This document shows positions 23,637-32,272 of a stretch of DNA of 42,550 nucleotides, one piece after another. Position 1 is the first letter of the stretch; each line of letters starts with the position of its first letter. Under the pieces are notes generated by a model. It did no database searches. It saw only the letters and a list, made by a program, of their open reading frames with translations, and was not told where the DNA came from. The stretch spans positions 1-42,550 of the forward strand of contig JAIOPT010000082.1 of the NCBI GenBank assembly GCA_021413765.1, in the 5' to 3' direction. Both the position numbers and the translations under genes were made by a program. Source of the DNA: Betaproteobacteria bacterium. GTDB lineage: Bacteria > Pseudomonadota > Gammaproteobacteria > Burkholderiales > Gallionellaceae.

Positions 23637-24401
23637 GTGGCGTTTTCTGAAGAAGTGTTAACTCGCATCACTAATAATGGCAAAAACCCAAATCTTGGGT
23701 CAGTTTCGCGTGAATTTACTCTTGAGTCGATCAAGAGTCAGTACGCCTATAACTTCTCATGGCTTGGTCGTCCTATCATTCAATATCCCCAAGATATTGT
23801 TGCTATGCAGGAGTTGATTTGGCAAACAAGACCAGACTTTATTATTGAAACAGGGATAGCCCATGGCGGTTCGCTCATCATGAGCGCATCCATGTTGGCG
23901 TTACTAGATTATTGTGATGCGGTCCAAAATGGGCAGATGCTTGACCCATCAAAACCACGACGCAAACTTCTGGGAATAGACATCGACATTCGTTCCCATA
24001 ATCGTTCTGCCATTGAGGCTCATCCGATGGCTAACCGCATCGAAATGATTCAGGGATCGTCTATTGCTGCTGATGTTATTGCCCAAGTCCACGAGCGAGC
24101 CAAAGGCCATTCTCGAATCCTGGTATGCCTTGACTCGAACCATACCCATGAACATGTCCTGGCTGAACTCGAAGCCTATGCTCCTCTCGCTACTCAAGGT
24201 AGTTATTGCGTGGTGTTCGATACCATCATTGAAGACATGCCTGCCGGGTCTTTTCCAGATCGTCCATGGGATAAGGGTGACAACCCCAAGACTGCGGTAT
24301 GGGCCTACTTGAAATCACATCCGGAATTTGAGATTGATAAACAAATCGATAATAAATTAATGATAAGTGTCGCACCGGATGGGTTCTTGAAGAGAATTTA
24401 A
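23637..24401 (+). CDS. CmcI/rhamnosyl O-methyltransferase family protein
   Basis: 254 residues, family of cephalosporin hydroxylase-associated CmcI and mycobacterial rhamnosyl O-methyltransferases. SAM-binding FIIETGIAHGGSLIMSA near 75, LLGIDIDIRSHNR near 117, IQGSSIAADVIAQV near 140, VCLDSNHTHEHVLAELE near 168 and YCVVFDTIIED near 193 with its metal-ligand acids. The GTG start at 23637 is fixed by GAGGAG at 23626-23631. Together with the TylF homologue it suggests at least two O-methyl groups on the glycan. Hydroxylation is not implied; the family is mostly methyltransferases. Confidence 0.85.
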   Translation: MAFSEEVLTRITNNGKNPNLGSVSREFTLESIKSQYAYNFSWLGRPIIQYPQDIVAMQELIWQTRPDFIIETGIAHGGSLIMSASMLALLDYCDAVQNGQMLDPSKPRRKLLGIDIDIRSHNRSAIEAHPMANRIEMIQGSSIAADVIAQVHERAKGHSRILVCLDSNHTHEHVLAELEAYAPLATQGSYCVVFDTIIEDMPAGSFPDRPWDKGDNPKTAVWAYLKSHPEFEIDKQIDNKLMISVAPDGFLKRI

Positions 24402-24462
24402 CGAGCACACTGGAACCCTTGCCAACCTTACCGGAAGTACTCTAGGTAAATCACGATAGCAC

Positions 24463-25191
24463 ATGAAAAACAAACCGGATAACAGTGATAGGCGCCCTCT
24501 TGTACTTGCGGTGATTCCTGCAAGAGGTGGCTCAAAACGCCTCCCAAGAAAAAACATCATGGACATAGATGGGCACCCCATGATTGCCTATTCGATCATG
24601 GCTGCCCAGCAAGCCACTCGTGTCACTGACTGGGTCGTTTCGTCCGAGGATGAAGAGATACTTGATGTGGCAAGGCGGTACGGGGCAACCACCCCTTTCA
24701 AGCGGCCAGAGCATTTGGCGACGGATGAGGTCAGGAATATAGACGTGGTTTTGCATGCCCTTGAGTATATGGAAAAGGAAAAGAACCAGAAGTACGACAT
24801 CATCGTACTACTCCAACCCACTGCACCGATACGCAAGTCATCCCATATTGACGATGCAATCGAGCGTCTATGGCGAAGTGACTTATCCTCGCTTGCAGGA
24901 GTAAAAGGGCCATTCCAGAAAAGAGATCCTATCCTTAAGCGTATCGATAAGAATGGCAACCTGGTTGCATATTGCAATGATCCCGAGCTAGATCCGAGAG
25001 AGCCCTTCTATATCTATAATGCGGCACTCTATGCAGTAAAGCGGGATTATTTTGTACGGGAAAAGCGCTTCGTTAGTGAGCGACAGATACCGTATGTGAT
25101 GGATAGATACCACTCGACAGATGTTGATGAGCTGGCCGATCTGATCGTTGCCGGCACATATTTGGAAATGATAAGAAAGGGAGAAATCTAG
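24463..25191 (+). CDS. neuA: CMP-N-acylneuraminate (ulosonate) cytidylyltransferase
   Basis: Activates a 2-keto-3-deoxy sugar acid with CTP to CMP-sugar. 242 residues. VIPARGGSKRLPRKNIMDIDG (the CTP loop) near residues 17-36, YDIIVLLQPTAPIRKSSHID near 105, and a late DRYHSTDVDELADL motif whose acids bind metal and match NeuA's ..SIDIDTxxDL. It should activate the product of the NeuB/phosphatase genes at the start of the operon, although more than 12 kb lies between them. Ribosome site weak. One base separates its stop from the next gene. Confidence 0.88.
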   Translation: MKNKPDNSDRRPLVLAVIPARGGSKRLPRKNIMDIDGHPMIAYSIMAAQQATRVTDWVVSSEDEEILDVARRYGATTPFKRPEHLATDEVRNIDVVLHALEYMEKEKNQKYDIIVLLQPTAPIRKSSHIDDAIERLWRSDLSSLAGVKGPFQKRDPILKRIDKNGNLVAYCNDPELDPREPFYIYNAALYAVKRDYFVREKRFVSERQIPYVMDRYHSTDVDELADLIVAGTYLEMIRKGEI

Positions 25192-25192
25192 T

Positions 25193-26092
25193 ATGCGTAA
25201 ACTTGAGGGGGTAATTCCAGTTCTACTAACCCCATTGACAAAAGACGGTGAGATTGATGAACCAGCGCTTGGCCGACTCGTTGAGTATCTGAATACCAAG
25301 AATATCGGTGGATTCTGGGTGCTGGGTACGGGTGCGGAAGATATGAACCTCACCTACCGGCAGCGCCTGCGTGTGGTCGAAACGGTGGTCGAAGCTAATG
25401 CCGGAAAATCACCCCTGGTTGTCGGGGCGGGGTTTTTTGCGATGCGTGACTCGCTGGATTTCATGAACGATACGGCACATCTCGATTTTGATGCGTACCA
25501 TGTGATGCCATACCACACCCTGCTAAGTCTGGAGCGCATAGAGTGGCAATATAAAAAGCTTGCCGACCATGCACAGAAACCACTATGGATGTATACCAGT
25601 GCCAACTGGTGCCGATTCATCCCACCGGAATTTGTGGCAAAAATGAAAGGCTACCCTAATATCGCCGGCGTCAAATTCAGCACCAGCAATGCCGTGCATA
25701 CGGAAAAGGTGATTGGCATGGCAGACGAGAACTTTCAGGTGCTGACAGCCGTTGTCCGAACCCTGTATGCCAGCCTTTGCCTTGGGGTTAAAGGTGGAAC
25801 CACCGTCGAGGCCTGTCCGTTTGTGAATCCGATCGTGGATATCTATGAAAAATTTAAGGCTGGCGATATGAACGCAGCTCTGGCAGCACAAAGAAAATTG
25901 AACAGATTTCTCGAGAAAATGCCTGAAGCGCCTGGCAAGGATAATTTCCTCAAAGTCGCTGAAGGCAAGTACATATTGAGCAAAAAAGGTATCTGTGATC
26001 AATATATGTCTGGCTACTATAGAGAGTTGACGGCTGAAGAAAAGAAACAAATCGATGATCTCATCAATTCGAATCCGTGGATAAGCGATTAG
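25193..26092 (+). CDS. DapA/NanA-type class I aldolase
   Basis: Schiff-base pyruvate aldolase family, 299 residues. Family start GVIPVLLTPLTKDGEID, a GTGAEDMNLTYRQR loop where DapA has GTTGE, Tyr134 in LWMYTSANW, and the Schiff-base Lys160 in IAGVKFSTSN; spacing of Tyr and Lys equals that in E. coli DapA. The housekeeping dapA is probably elsewhere; coupling to neuA by one base points to a sugar-acid aldolase that could build or trim a 2-keto-3-deoxy acid. Having both a PEP synthase and a pyruvate aldolase in one locus is odd. Confidence 0.85.
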   Translation: MRKLEGVIPVLLTPLTKDGEIDEPALGRLVEYLNTKNIGGFWVLGTGAEDMNLTYRQRLRVVETVVEANAGKSPLVVGAGFFAMRDSLDFMNDTAHLDFDAYHVMPYHTLLSLERIEWQYKKLADHAQKPLWMYTSANWCRFIPPEFVAKMKGYPNIAGVKFSTSNAVHTEKVIGMADENFQVLTAVVRTLYASLCLGVKGGTTVEACPFVNPIVDIYEKFKAGDMNAALAAQRKLNRFLEKMPEAPGKDNFLKVAEGKYILSKKGICDQYMSGYYRELTAEEKKQIDDLINSNPWISD

Positions 26093-26167
26093 GGATAGTC
26101 CAAACAGGTCGCGGCGACTTTCTGACCGGGATTTGAATGGCAAACGGCATGCACAGAGTTAAGCACG

Positions 26168-27694
26168 ATGTCTCAGCTTAAGAAGAATATCCTGTCTAAT
26201 TTTCTGGGACAGTCCGCGCTCATTCTGATAGGGTTCGTCAGTTTTAAGTACGTCTATACGTCACTCGGCGAGGATGGGCTGGGAATCATCTACTTCTCGC
26301 TCATGTTGAGCACCCTACTCACTGCCGCATTGGATCTCGGCATGACCAAGACGACAATGCGAGAACTGGCGGGGTATCAGGCAACTGATTCTGCGTACGT
26401 AACAAAGCTGTTGCAAACCTTCTCTACCGCTTACTGGTTAGCTTATCTGCTACTTTCATTGGTGTTTGCGCTTTCGGTGCCACTCATCATCGGGTCTTGG
26501 GTGAAGCTGACGACTATGAGCCCCAGTTTGGCGGGGCATGTGCTTCTGATAATCGGCACCTCTTCACTACTGGCCATTCCCAAAGCATTCCTGTCCAGCA
26601 TCTGTGTAGGTTTCCAGAGGATGCACATCAACAACTCCATCAATGTCTTTGTTGCCATCCTGCAACAGGCCGGCATCATCATACTGCTCGCGCGCGGTGG
26701 CGATATCATCTCCGTTGCCTACTGGATTGCGGCGACGAATGTGCTTAACGTACTGGTCTATCTGTCCTTTGTCTCAAGTTTCGTTCCGCCTGGCGCACTG
26801 CTGCCTAAAGTCTCGACTGATGTCATCAGGAAGGTAAAGGATTATTCCGTCATAATGGCTTGGATTTCACTACTGGCTGTCATTTACAAGCAATTCGACA
26901 AGTTGCTCATCAGCATGTTGCTGCCGATTGGGGTCTTGGGTATTTATAGCTTTGCCTATATGACCGTCACAAAGTTGACACTGATTACCGATGCAATCGC
27001 TCAGGCGATCTTCCCTGTTTTCTCCGAGTTGGAATATCAGCAGAACCAGACAAAATCCCACCAAAGATTCTTTGCACTACAAGATCTGCTGACATTCGGC
27101 CTCGCGCCTTTGTTCGCTCTTATGGTTTTTCTTACCCTGCCAGTATTCACTTTCCTTATGGATAAAACCAAGGCGGAGGCATTGCTACTTCCCATGCTTT
27201 TCCTGAGTATCGGATTCTATCTCAATGGGGCGTTGCGGCTATTGAGTACCTACGTCTCTGCCAGCGGTAAGCCAATTTATATTATCAGGTCGATTCTGCT
27301 ATTACTTATAGTCGTCTCACCAATCACGGTGTTGTTGATCCGTGAGTTCGGAATGTCAGGCGCTGCCTTCTCATGGGTTGTAACCTCCGTGGTAAACGCA
27401 TGTTACTTAGTGCCAAACGTTTACCAAAAGGAACTCCATAAAACGGTTGGCGCCTGGTTGCGCCCCATAATTACTGTAACTGTCATGGTGTGTATAACCT
27501 ACCTGCCAGCTTGGTTCCTAGCAAAATTCGTCTTCTCAAATAACTTACTTTATCTTGTGTCGTTCTATGTTGTAGCCTCCATGGTTTATTGCTTTCTTGC
27601 GATAAACTTTTCGACCAGTGGATTCAGGGAAGCATTTCTGAGGCATGTGCCAGGGGTGAATTTTCTGGTGTTACCTCATCGGAAGAGTTCATGA
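26168..27694 (+). CDS. wzx: Wzx-type polysaccharide flippase
   Basis: 508 residues and about twelve to fourteen hydrophobic spans; MOP-superfamily exporter that flips undecaprenyl-linked repeat units across the inner membrane. The start LKKNILSNFLGQSALILIGF and the motif YTSLGEDGLGIIYFSLMLS near residues 29-48 are typical of Wzx. Mid-protein KQFDKLLISMLLPIGVLGIYSFAYM near 240 is the second repeat's signature. It overlaps the next glycosyltransferase by ATGA, so it shares its transcript. Confidence 0.92.
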   Translation: MSQLKKNILSNFLGQSALILIGFVSFKYVYTSLGEDGLGIIYFSLMLSTLLTAALDLGMTKTTMRELAGYQATDSAYVTKLLQTFSTAYWLAYLLLSLVFALSVPLIIGSWVKLTTMSPSLAGHVLLIIGTSSLLAIPKAFLSSICVGFQRMHINNSINVFVAILQQAGIIILLARGGDIISVAYWIAATNVLNVLVYLSFVSSFVPPGALLPKVSTDVIRKVKDYSVIMAWISLLAVIYKQFDKLLISMLLPIGVLGIYSFAYMTVTKLTLITDAIAQAIFPVFSELEYQQNQTKSHQRFFALQDLLTFGLAPLFALMVFLTLPVFTFLMDKTKAEALLLPMLFLSIGFYLNGALRLLSTYVSASGKPIYIIRSILLLLIVVSPITVLLIREFGMSGAAFSWVVTSVVNACYLVPNVYQKELHKTVGAWLRPIITVTVMVCITYLPAWFLAKFVFSNNLLYLVSFYVVASMVYCFLAINFSTSGFREAFLRHVPGVNFLVLPHRKSS

Positions 27695-28635
27695 ATCACC
27701 CACTAGTGAGTGTTGGAATGCCAGTATTCAACGGGGAAAAATGGATACGTCGTGCGTTGGATTCACTTCTGAATCAAGACTACCCGAATATTGAATTAAT
27801 CATATCGGACAATGCTTCGACTGATTCGACATCAGCCATCTGTTCCGAATACGTTGCTTCTGAAAAAAACGTGAGAGTAGTAAGTCAGGAACACGCCTTA
27901 GGAATTGTTGGAAATTTCAAGGCCGTTCTGCATGAGGCAAAGGGGAAATACTTCATGTGGGCTGCAGTTGACGATAGTTGGGATTGCGCTTTCATAAGCC
28001 GTTTGGTAGAGAAAATGGAAAGCAATGAACGCTTTGCCGTCGCACAGTCCGGTGCATTGAATCTTGCAGAATCCGATTTGAACATAAAGATAAATTACGT
28101 CCGGTTCCAAGGTAGGAATAATCCAGAAAAATGCTCCAAACTAAGACTTACCAATAAGATTGTTTCTCCAATGAAATATAATCTTTTTATGTACGGTTTA
28201 TTCAGAAAAGAACTCCTTATCGAAGCCTTTGCCTTTTTTCCAGGCGTTTCGTCTTCAGATCGGTGGTTTCTACTGCAATTCCCACTTGCTGGCTATAAAT
28301 TCGGGTATGTTGATGCCCCACTATATATACGTACTATCCGAGACACCCCGGTCTATTTGCGTTATCAGAACGATGCCTACAGTGAGCAAGTGAGATATGT
28401 AGAAAAAAAATGGTTCGATTTTGGTGCGCTACCAGCTGTCAAAAAAATGTTGAATGAATCAACGCTAACTGCTGAGTGCGGTAATAGAATCAAGAACTTG
28501 GTCTTGTTTCAAGTAGCCTTGGGGCGGATCAAACTTGGGCTGCGACTAATGATTAAATATCTGATATTAAAAAGTCTTTCTGAAAAGACTTCTTTGCGTA
28601 TTATTCGCAAAGTTAGAAACATCTCCTTTGATTAG
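27691..28635 (+). CDS. Family 2 glycosyltransferase
   Basis: 314 residues, GT-A fold, inverting. VSVGMPVFNGEKWIRRALDSLL near residues 6-27, IELIISDNASTD near 38 (nucleotide Asp), and FMWAAVDDSWD near 90 where DD takes the DXD position. C-terminal region is basic and amphipathic, suggesting membrane contact. The ATG at 27691 overlaps the flippase stop and has GGAAGAG before it; a much longer in-frame start at 27589 lies inside wzx and is unlikely. Sugar specificity unknown. Confidence 0.9.
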   Translation: MNHPLVSVGMPVFNGEKWIRRALDSLLNQDYPNIELIISDNASTDSTSAICSEYVASEKNVRVVSQEHALGIVGNFKAVLHEAKGKYFMWAAVDDSWDCAFISRLVEKMESNERFAVAQSGALNLAESDLNIKINYVRFQGRNNPEKCSKLRLTNKIVSPMKYNLFMYGLFRKELLIEAFAFFPGVSSSDRWFLLQFPLAGYKFGYVDAPLYIRTIRDTPVYLRYQNDAYSEQVRYVEKKWFDFGALPAVKKMLNESTLTAECGNRIKNLVLFQVALGRIKLGLRLMIKYLILKSLSEKTSLRIIRKVRNISFD

Positions 28636-28651
28636 CCAAAGAAACACTCAA

Positions 28652-30097
28652 ATGACCCCAACAATTGCCTTTTTTCCGCGCAATTCTCACCACATAAAAT
28701 TTTTCTCTTTGGTAGCCCGGGATTTGAAAAATAATCATGGGATTACATCTATCTTCATTCGAGAAATCGGCTCGATTGAAAACCAACAAGTTTTTGAGTT
28801 TGAAAAAGAAATCGAAAAAATATGGTCTACATTGGATATCTCTATCGGAGCACTGGAAAGTCTGCAAAATCAGTATCCTGATTTCAATTTCATGCGCGCC
28901 ATTTATTCTGAGCGTGAATTCAATTTTTTCCCTTTCTATTTCGGGGATAAACAAGTTTCACATGAACATCAATTGAAGTACCTAGTCGGTTGTTTCAAGG
29001 TTTTCGACCAATGGGTAAGTAAGGTACGCATTGATTTCATTGTTTCAGAATTGATAACAGGCGTTGCAGATGCCGTATTAAAAGCAGTAGCAGAAAAAAA
29101 TGGAATCAACTACTTTTCAGTACGCCCTTCCAAAATGACGCCAGGAGTTGTAGTTTGCAACAAGTCCTACGACGAACCCATGGGCATGAGAGATTATTAC
29201 GAATCCTTTGTTAAGAACGGGGTTCCAGAAGATATCAAGAGTAAGGCGTTGGATCACATCACGGGCCTTAGAGACAAGATTCGACTTCCTGCGTATATGG
29301 AGGCAACACAGAAGCCTCATAAATTAATTACAAAGTCCAAATTAATTGCATTGTTCGATAGAACGCTTCGAGAGAAAGTGCCAGTTAATTCGATATCTGC
29401 AAGAAGGCACCCACTGAAGAACCCTATTCGGTGGGCACTTTATAAAAAAATTAATGTTTGGCGCACACGCTGGGCAAGGAACAAATTGTTCTCGAAAAAC
29501 GTTTCACCAAGTGATAGATTTTTCATCTACCCGCTCCATTACGAGCCAGAATCTTCGACATTAGTGCGTGCGTTTTACTTTTCCGATCAGCTCGCACTTA
29601 TCAAGCTAATCGCGAAGGTTTTACCGTTAGGCGTTATGCTGGTAGTCAAAGAACATGGTGGGAATCAGGGGTATCGAAAACCGGATTTCTACCACGAGCT
29701 TTCCTATATGCCCAATGTCATCATGCTGCCGCCATCACATGATGTTTCCAAGTTACTAAAAGACTGTATTGGGGTAATTACCCTAACGGGTCGGATGGGT
29801 TGGGAAGCTCTGGTCAACAATAAATGTGTCATTACACTAGGGAATACCTTCTGGACTTTCTATGAATCAGTTCAACGTGTGGAATCCTGGAATGAGCTAT
29901 CAATAGCGATTACAACATGCTGTCAGCACGAAAAAAAATCAGGTGTGCTAGATGACATCAGGCTTTTAGCATTCGCAGCTTCCTATATTCAATGCACTCA
30001 TGAAGGCTCTTTTGTGCTGAACACCGACAAGCTTCTTGCCCCCACGAACGTCAAATTGTTCACGAATATTTTGCTGGGGTTGCGACGCACTAACTGA
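28652..30097 (+). CDS. KpsS/capsule-synthesis-like glycosyltransferase
   Basis: 481 residues, no membrane spans. The C-terminal half (about 290-440) carries FFIYPLHYEPESSTLV, VVKEHGGNQGYRK, PNVIMLPPSHDVSKLLKDC and VITLTGRMGWEALVNNKCVITLG, which resembles the GT-B core of capsule polysaccharide proteins such as KpsS and KpsC. Members of that group often use CMP-activated ulosonic acids, so this could be the transferase for the NeuA product; that link is inference. An earlier TTG at 28628 is possible; ATG at 28652 is preferred although its ribosome site is weak. Confidence 0.65.
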   Translation: MTPTIAFFPRNSHHIKFFSLVARDLKNNHGITSIFIREIGSIENQQVFEFEKEIEKIWSTLDISIGALESLQNQYPDFNFMRAIYSEREFNFFPFYFGDKQVSHEHQLKYLVGCFKVFDQWVSKVRIDFIVSELITGVADAVLKAVAEKNGINYFSVRPSKMTPGVVVCNKSYDEPMGMRDYYESFVKNGVPEDIKSKALDHITGLRDKIRLPAYMEATQKPHKLITKSKLIALFDRTLREKVPVNSISARRHPLKNPIRWALYKKINVWRTRWARNKLFSKNVSPSDRFFIYPLHYEPESSTLVRAFYFSDQLALIKLIAKVLPLGVMLVVKEHGGNQGYRKPDFYHELSYMPNVIMLPPSHDVSKLLKDCIGVITLTGRMGWEALVNNKCVITLGNTFWTFYESVQRVESWNELSIAITTCCQHEKKSGVLDDIRLLAFAASYIQCTHEGSFVLNTDKLLAPTNVKLFTNILLGLRRTN

Positions 30098-30181
30098 TGC
30101 AAAAATGCTAGCCTTCAGTGAATCATACAGACCGCGCATTACAACCCCCATTATGGAGAATAGCAACTTTCATCTGCAAGC

Positions 30182-32245
30182 ATGAAACCTTCTCAGCTTT
30201 CCCCCACGAATAATTTATTACACCCAAAATACCGTCCCGACATCGATGGTCTTAGGGCTATTGCCGTGTTATCTGTTGTTGCCTTCCACGCTTTCCCGAA
30301 TTGGGTTAGGGGTGGATTTGTCGGTGTCGACGTCTTTTTCGTTATTTCTGGCTTCCTAATCTCCAGCATCATTCTAAGCAATCTCGATCGCAACTCATTT
30401 AGCTTTGTTGAATTTTACAGCCGACGAATTCGCCGGATATTTCCCGCGCTATTCATCGTCATGATTTCATGCTTTTTCTTCGGCTGGTTTGTATTACTAG
30501 CGGACGAGTATAAGCAACTTGGCAAACATATCGCGGGAGGCGCGGGATTTGTCTCAAATTTCATGCTCTGGAAAGAAAGTGGTTACTTCGATATTGCAGC
30601 AGAAACTAAACCCTTATTACATTTGTGGAGTTTGGGGATCGAGGAACAGTATTATGTTCTCTGGCCACTGTTACTCTGGGTAACATGGAAAAAAGGATTC
30701 AATCTTCTCACTGTTATCACCACTGCAGCATTCATTTCCTTCGCGTTTAACATCGCTACTTATCATAGTGATTCCGTAGCAAACTTTTACTCGCCACAAA
30801 CTCGTTTTTGGGAGTTGGCTGTAGGTTCTGCACTTGCTTATCTTTCCCTCTACAAACACAAAATTCTAGCTTCGCTTAGTACAAAATCAATCTGGAAACT
30901 AGTTAATTCTCTATCGTCCCGAATTAACGAAGGATCGGCACAAGAAACATTGTCCATCGTTGGCATTATCTTGATTCTGGTAAGTGCTTTAGTAATTACG
31001 AGAGAGATGCGCTACCCGGGGTTTTGGGCCATATTGCCTACGTTCGGAACTGCCATGATTATCGCAGCGGGCACCAAAGCTTGGTTGAATCGTGTGTTCC
31101 TTTCGAATCGAATACTGGTTTGGGTTGGGCTGATCAGTTTTCCTCTTTATCTATGGCATTGGCCGTTACTTTCGTTTCTACGCATTATCCAAGGTGAAAC
31201 ACCCGAAGCATCGATCCGTGTTATAGCTGTGTTGGTTTCTTTTTTACTCGCCTGGTTAACCTACAGGATAGTTGAAAAACCATTACGTTTTGGTAAGCAC
31301 GGAGTGTTAAAAACAGTGACTCTTATATTACTAATGTCCGCGATGGGCTATGCCGGCTTTAATACCTACAAGCGGGACGGACTTGAGTTTCGAGGCAACG
31401 CGAAAACTCAAGAGCTCATGGATATTGACTTCGATATATCAAGAGGTACTTCTTGGCTTTGTAATGTCGATAAATTTAAAGATAGCAATTGCTTTATAGA
31501 AGGGAACCTGCCCCCAACGATCGTCATTATGGGCGATAGTCATGCAACCGCAATATACTGGGGTTTGAGCAAACTTTATAAGCAACGCGGGGAATCCATG
31601 GCATTGTTTGGTGGCGGAGGTGGCTGCCTACCTTATATTGATTTGATTGTCGAAGATGCGCCGAATGAGAATAGCCGTCATTGTCTTGAGAAAACGCAAG
31701 CAGCCATTCAAGAGGTGATTACGAACAAATCCATTAAAGTAGTCATCATAGCGAGCAGAGGCCCTTTGTACATAACAGAAAAAGGGTTTGGAAAGATTGA
31801 CGTTAAGCGAATCATGTTAAGGCTGAAAGGTGAGCCATATGGAAAACGCACTAGCAAGGAAGCCCTTAGGATAGCCATGACCAACACTATTTCTACCATG
31901 CAAAATGCCGGAAAACAAATAGTCTATCTACACGATGTACCAGAACTTGGTTTTGATATTAAAAATTGTCTTTCTAGCCGTCCCCTGAGATTCAGAAAGG
32001 ATTTTCAATGTGCCATCAAAAAATCATTGTTCGATGAACGCTACAAAGATTTCAAAGTTTTCATCGAAGATGTTTTGGTAAAATTTCCGGGGGTAAAAAT
32101 AATTAATCTTTCAGATGCGTTATGTAGCGATGCCAATTGCATAGCGAAAAGAGGAAATCGATTGCTATATAGAGATGATGATCACTTGAGCAAATTCGGT
32201 TCCGAATATGTCGTTGAGAAACTAAAGAACGAGTTTCCTCAATAG
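30182..32245 (+). CDS. OafA-type acyltransferase with C-terminal SGNH domain (1)
   Basis: 687 residues, inner-membrane O-acyltransferase that likely acetylates a sugar on the repeat unit. N-terminal acyltransferase-3 domain: YRPDIDGLRAIAVLSVVAFH near residue 17 with the catalytic His, GGFVGVDVFFVISGFLI, YSRRIRRIFPALF and HLWSLGIEEQYYVLWP. Ten or so membrane spans to residue 400. C-terminal SGNH domain: IVIMGDSHATAIYW near 445 with nucleophile Ser, GGGGGC, and DDDHLSKFGS near 665 with catalytic Asp and His. Both halves look active. Confidence 0.93.
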   Translation: MKPSQLSPTNNLLHPKYRPDIDGLRAIAVLSVVAFHAFPNWVRGGFVGVDVFFVISGFLISSIILSNLDRNSFSFVEFYSRRIRRIFPALFIVMISCFFFGWFVLLADEYKQLGKHIAGGAGFVSNFMLWKESGYFDIAAETKPLLHLWSLGIEEQYYVLWPLLLWVTWKKGFNLLTVITTAAFISFAFNIATYHSDSVANFYSPQTRFWELAVGSALAYLSLYKHKILASLSTKSIWKLVNSLSSRINEGSAQETLSIVGIILILVSALVITREMRYPGFWAILPTFGTAMIIAAGTKAWLNRVFLSNRILVWVGLISFPLYLWHWPLLSFLRIIQGETPEASIRVIAVLVSFLLAWLTYRIVEKPLRFGKHGVLKTVTLILLMSAMGYAGFNTYKRDGLEFRGNAKTQELMDIDFDISRGTSWLCNVDKFKDSNCFIEGNLPPTIVIMGDSHATAIYWGLSKLYKQRGESMALFGGGGGCLPYIDLIVEDAPNENSRHCLEKTQAAIQEVITNKSIKVVIIASRGPLYITEKGFGKIDVKRIMLRLKGEPYGKRTSKEALRIAMTNTISTMQNAGKQIVYLHDVPELGFDIKNCLSSRPLRFRKDFQCAIKKSLFDERYKDFKVFIEDVLVKFPGVKIINLSDALCSDANCIAKRGNRLLYRDDDHLSKFGSEYVVEKLKNEFPQ

Positions 32246-32272
32246 CCTCCCTTACTTAATCAAACCAGCAAT

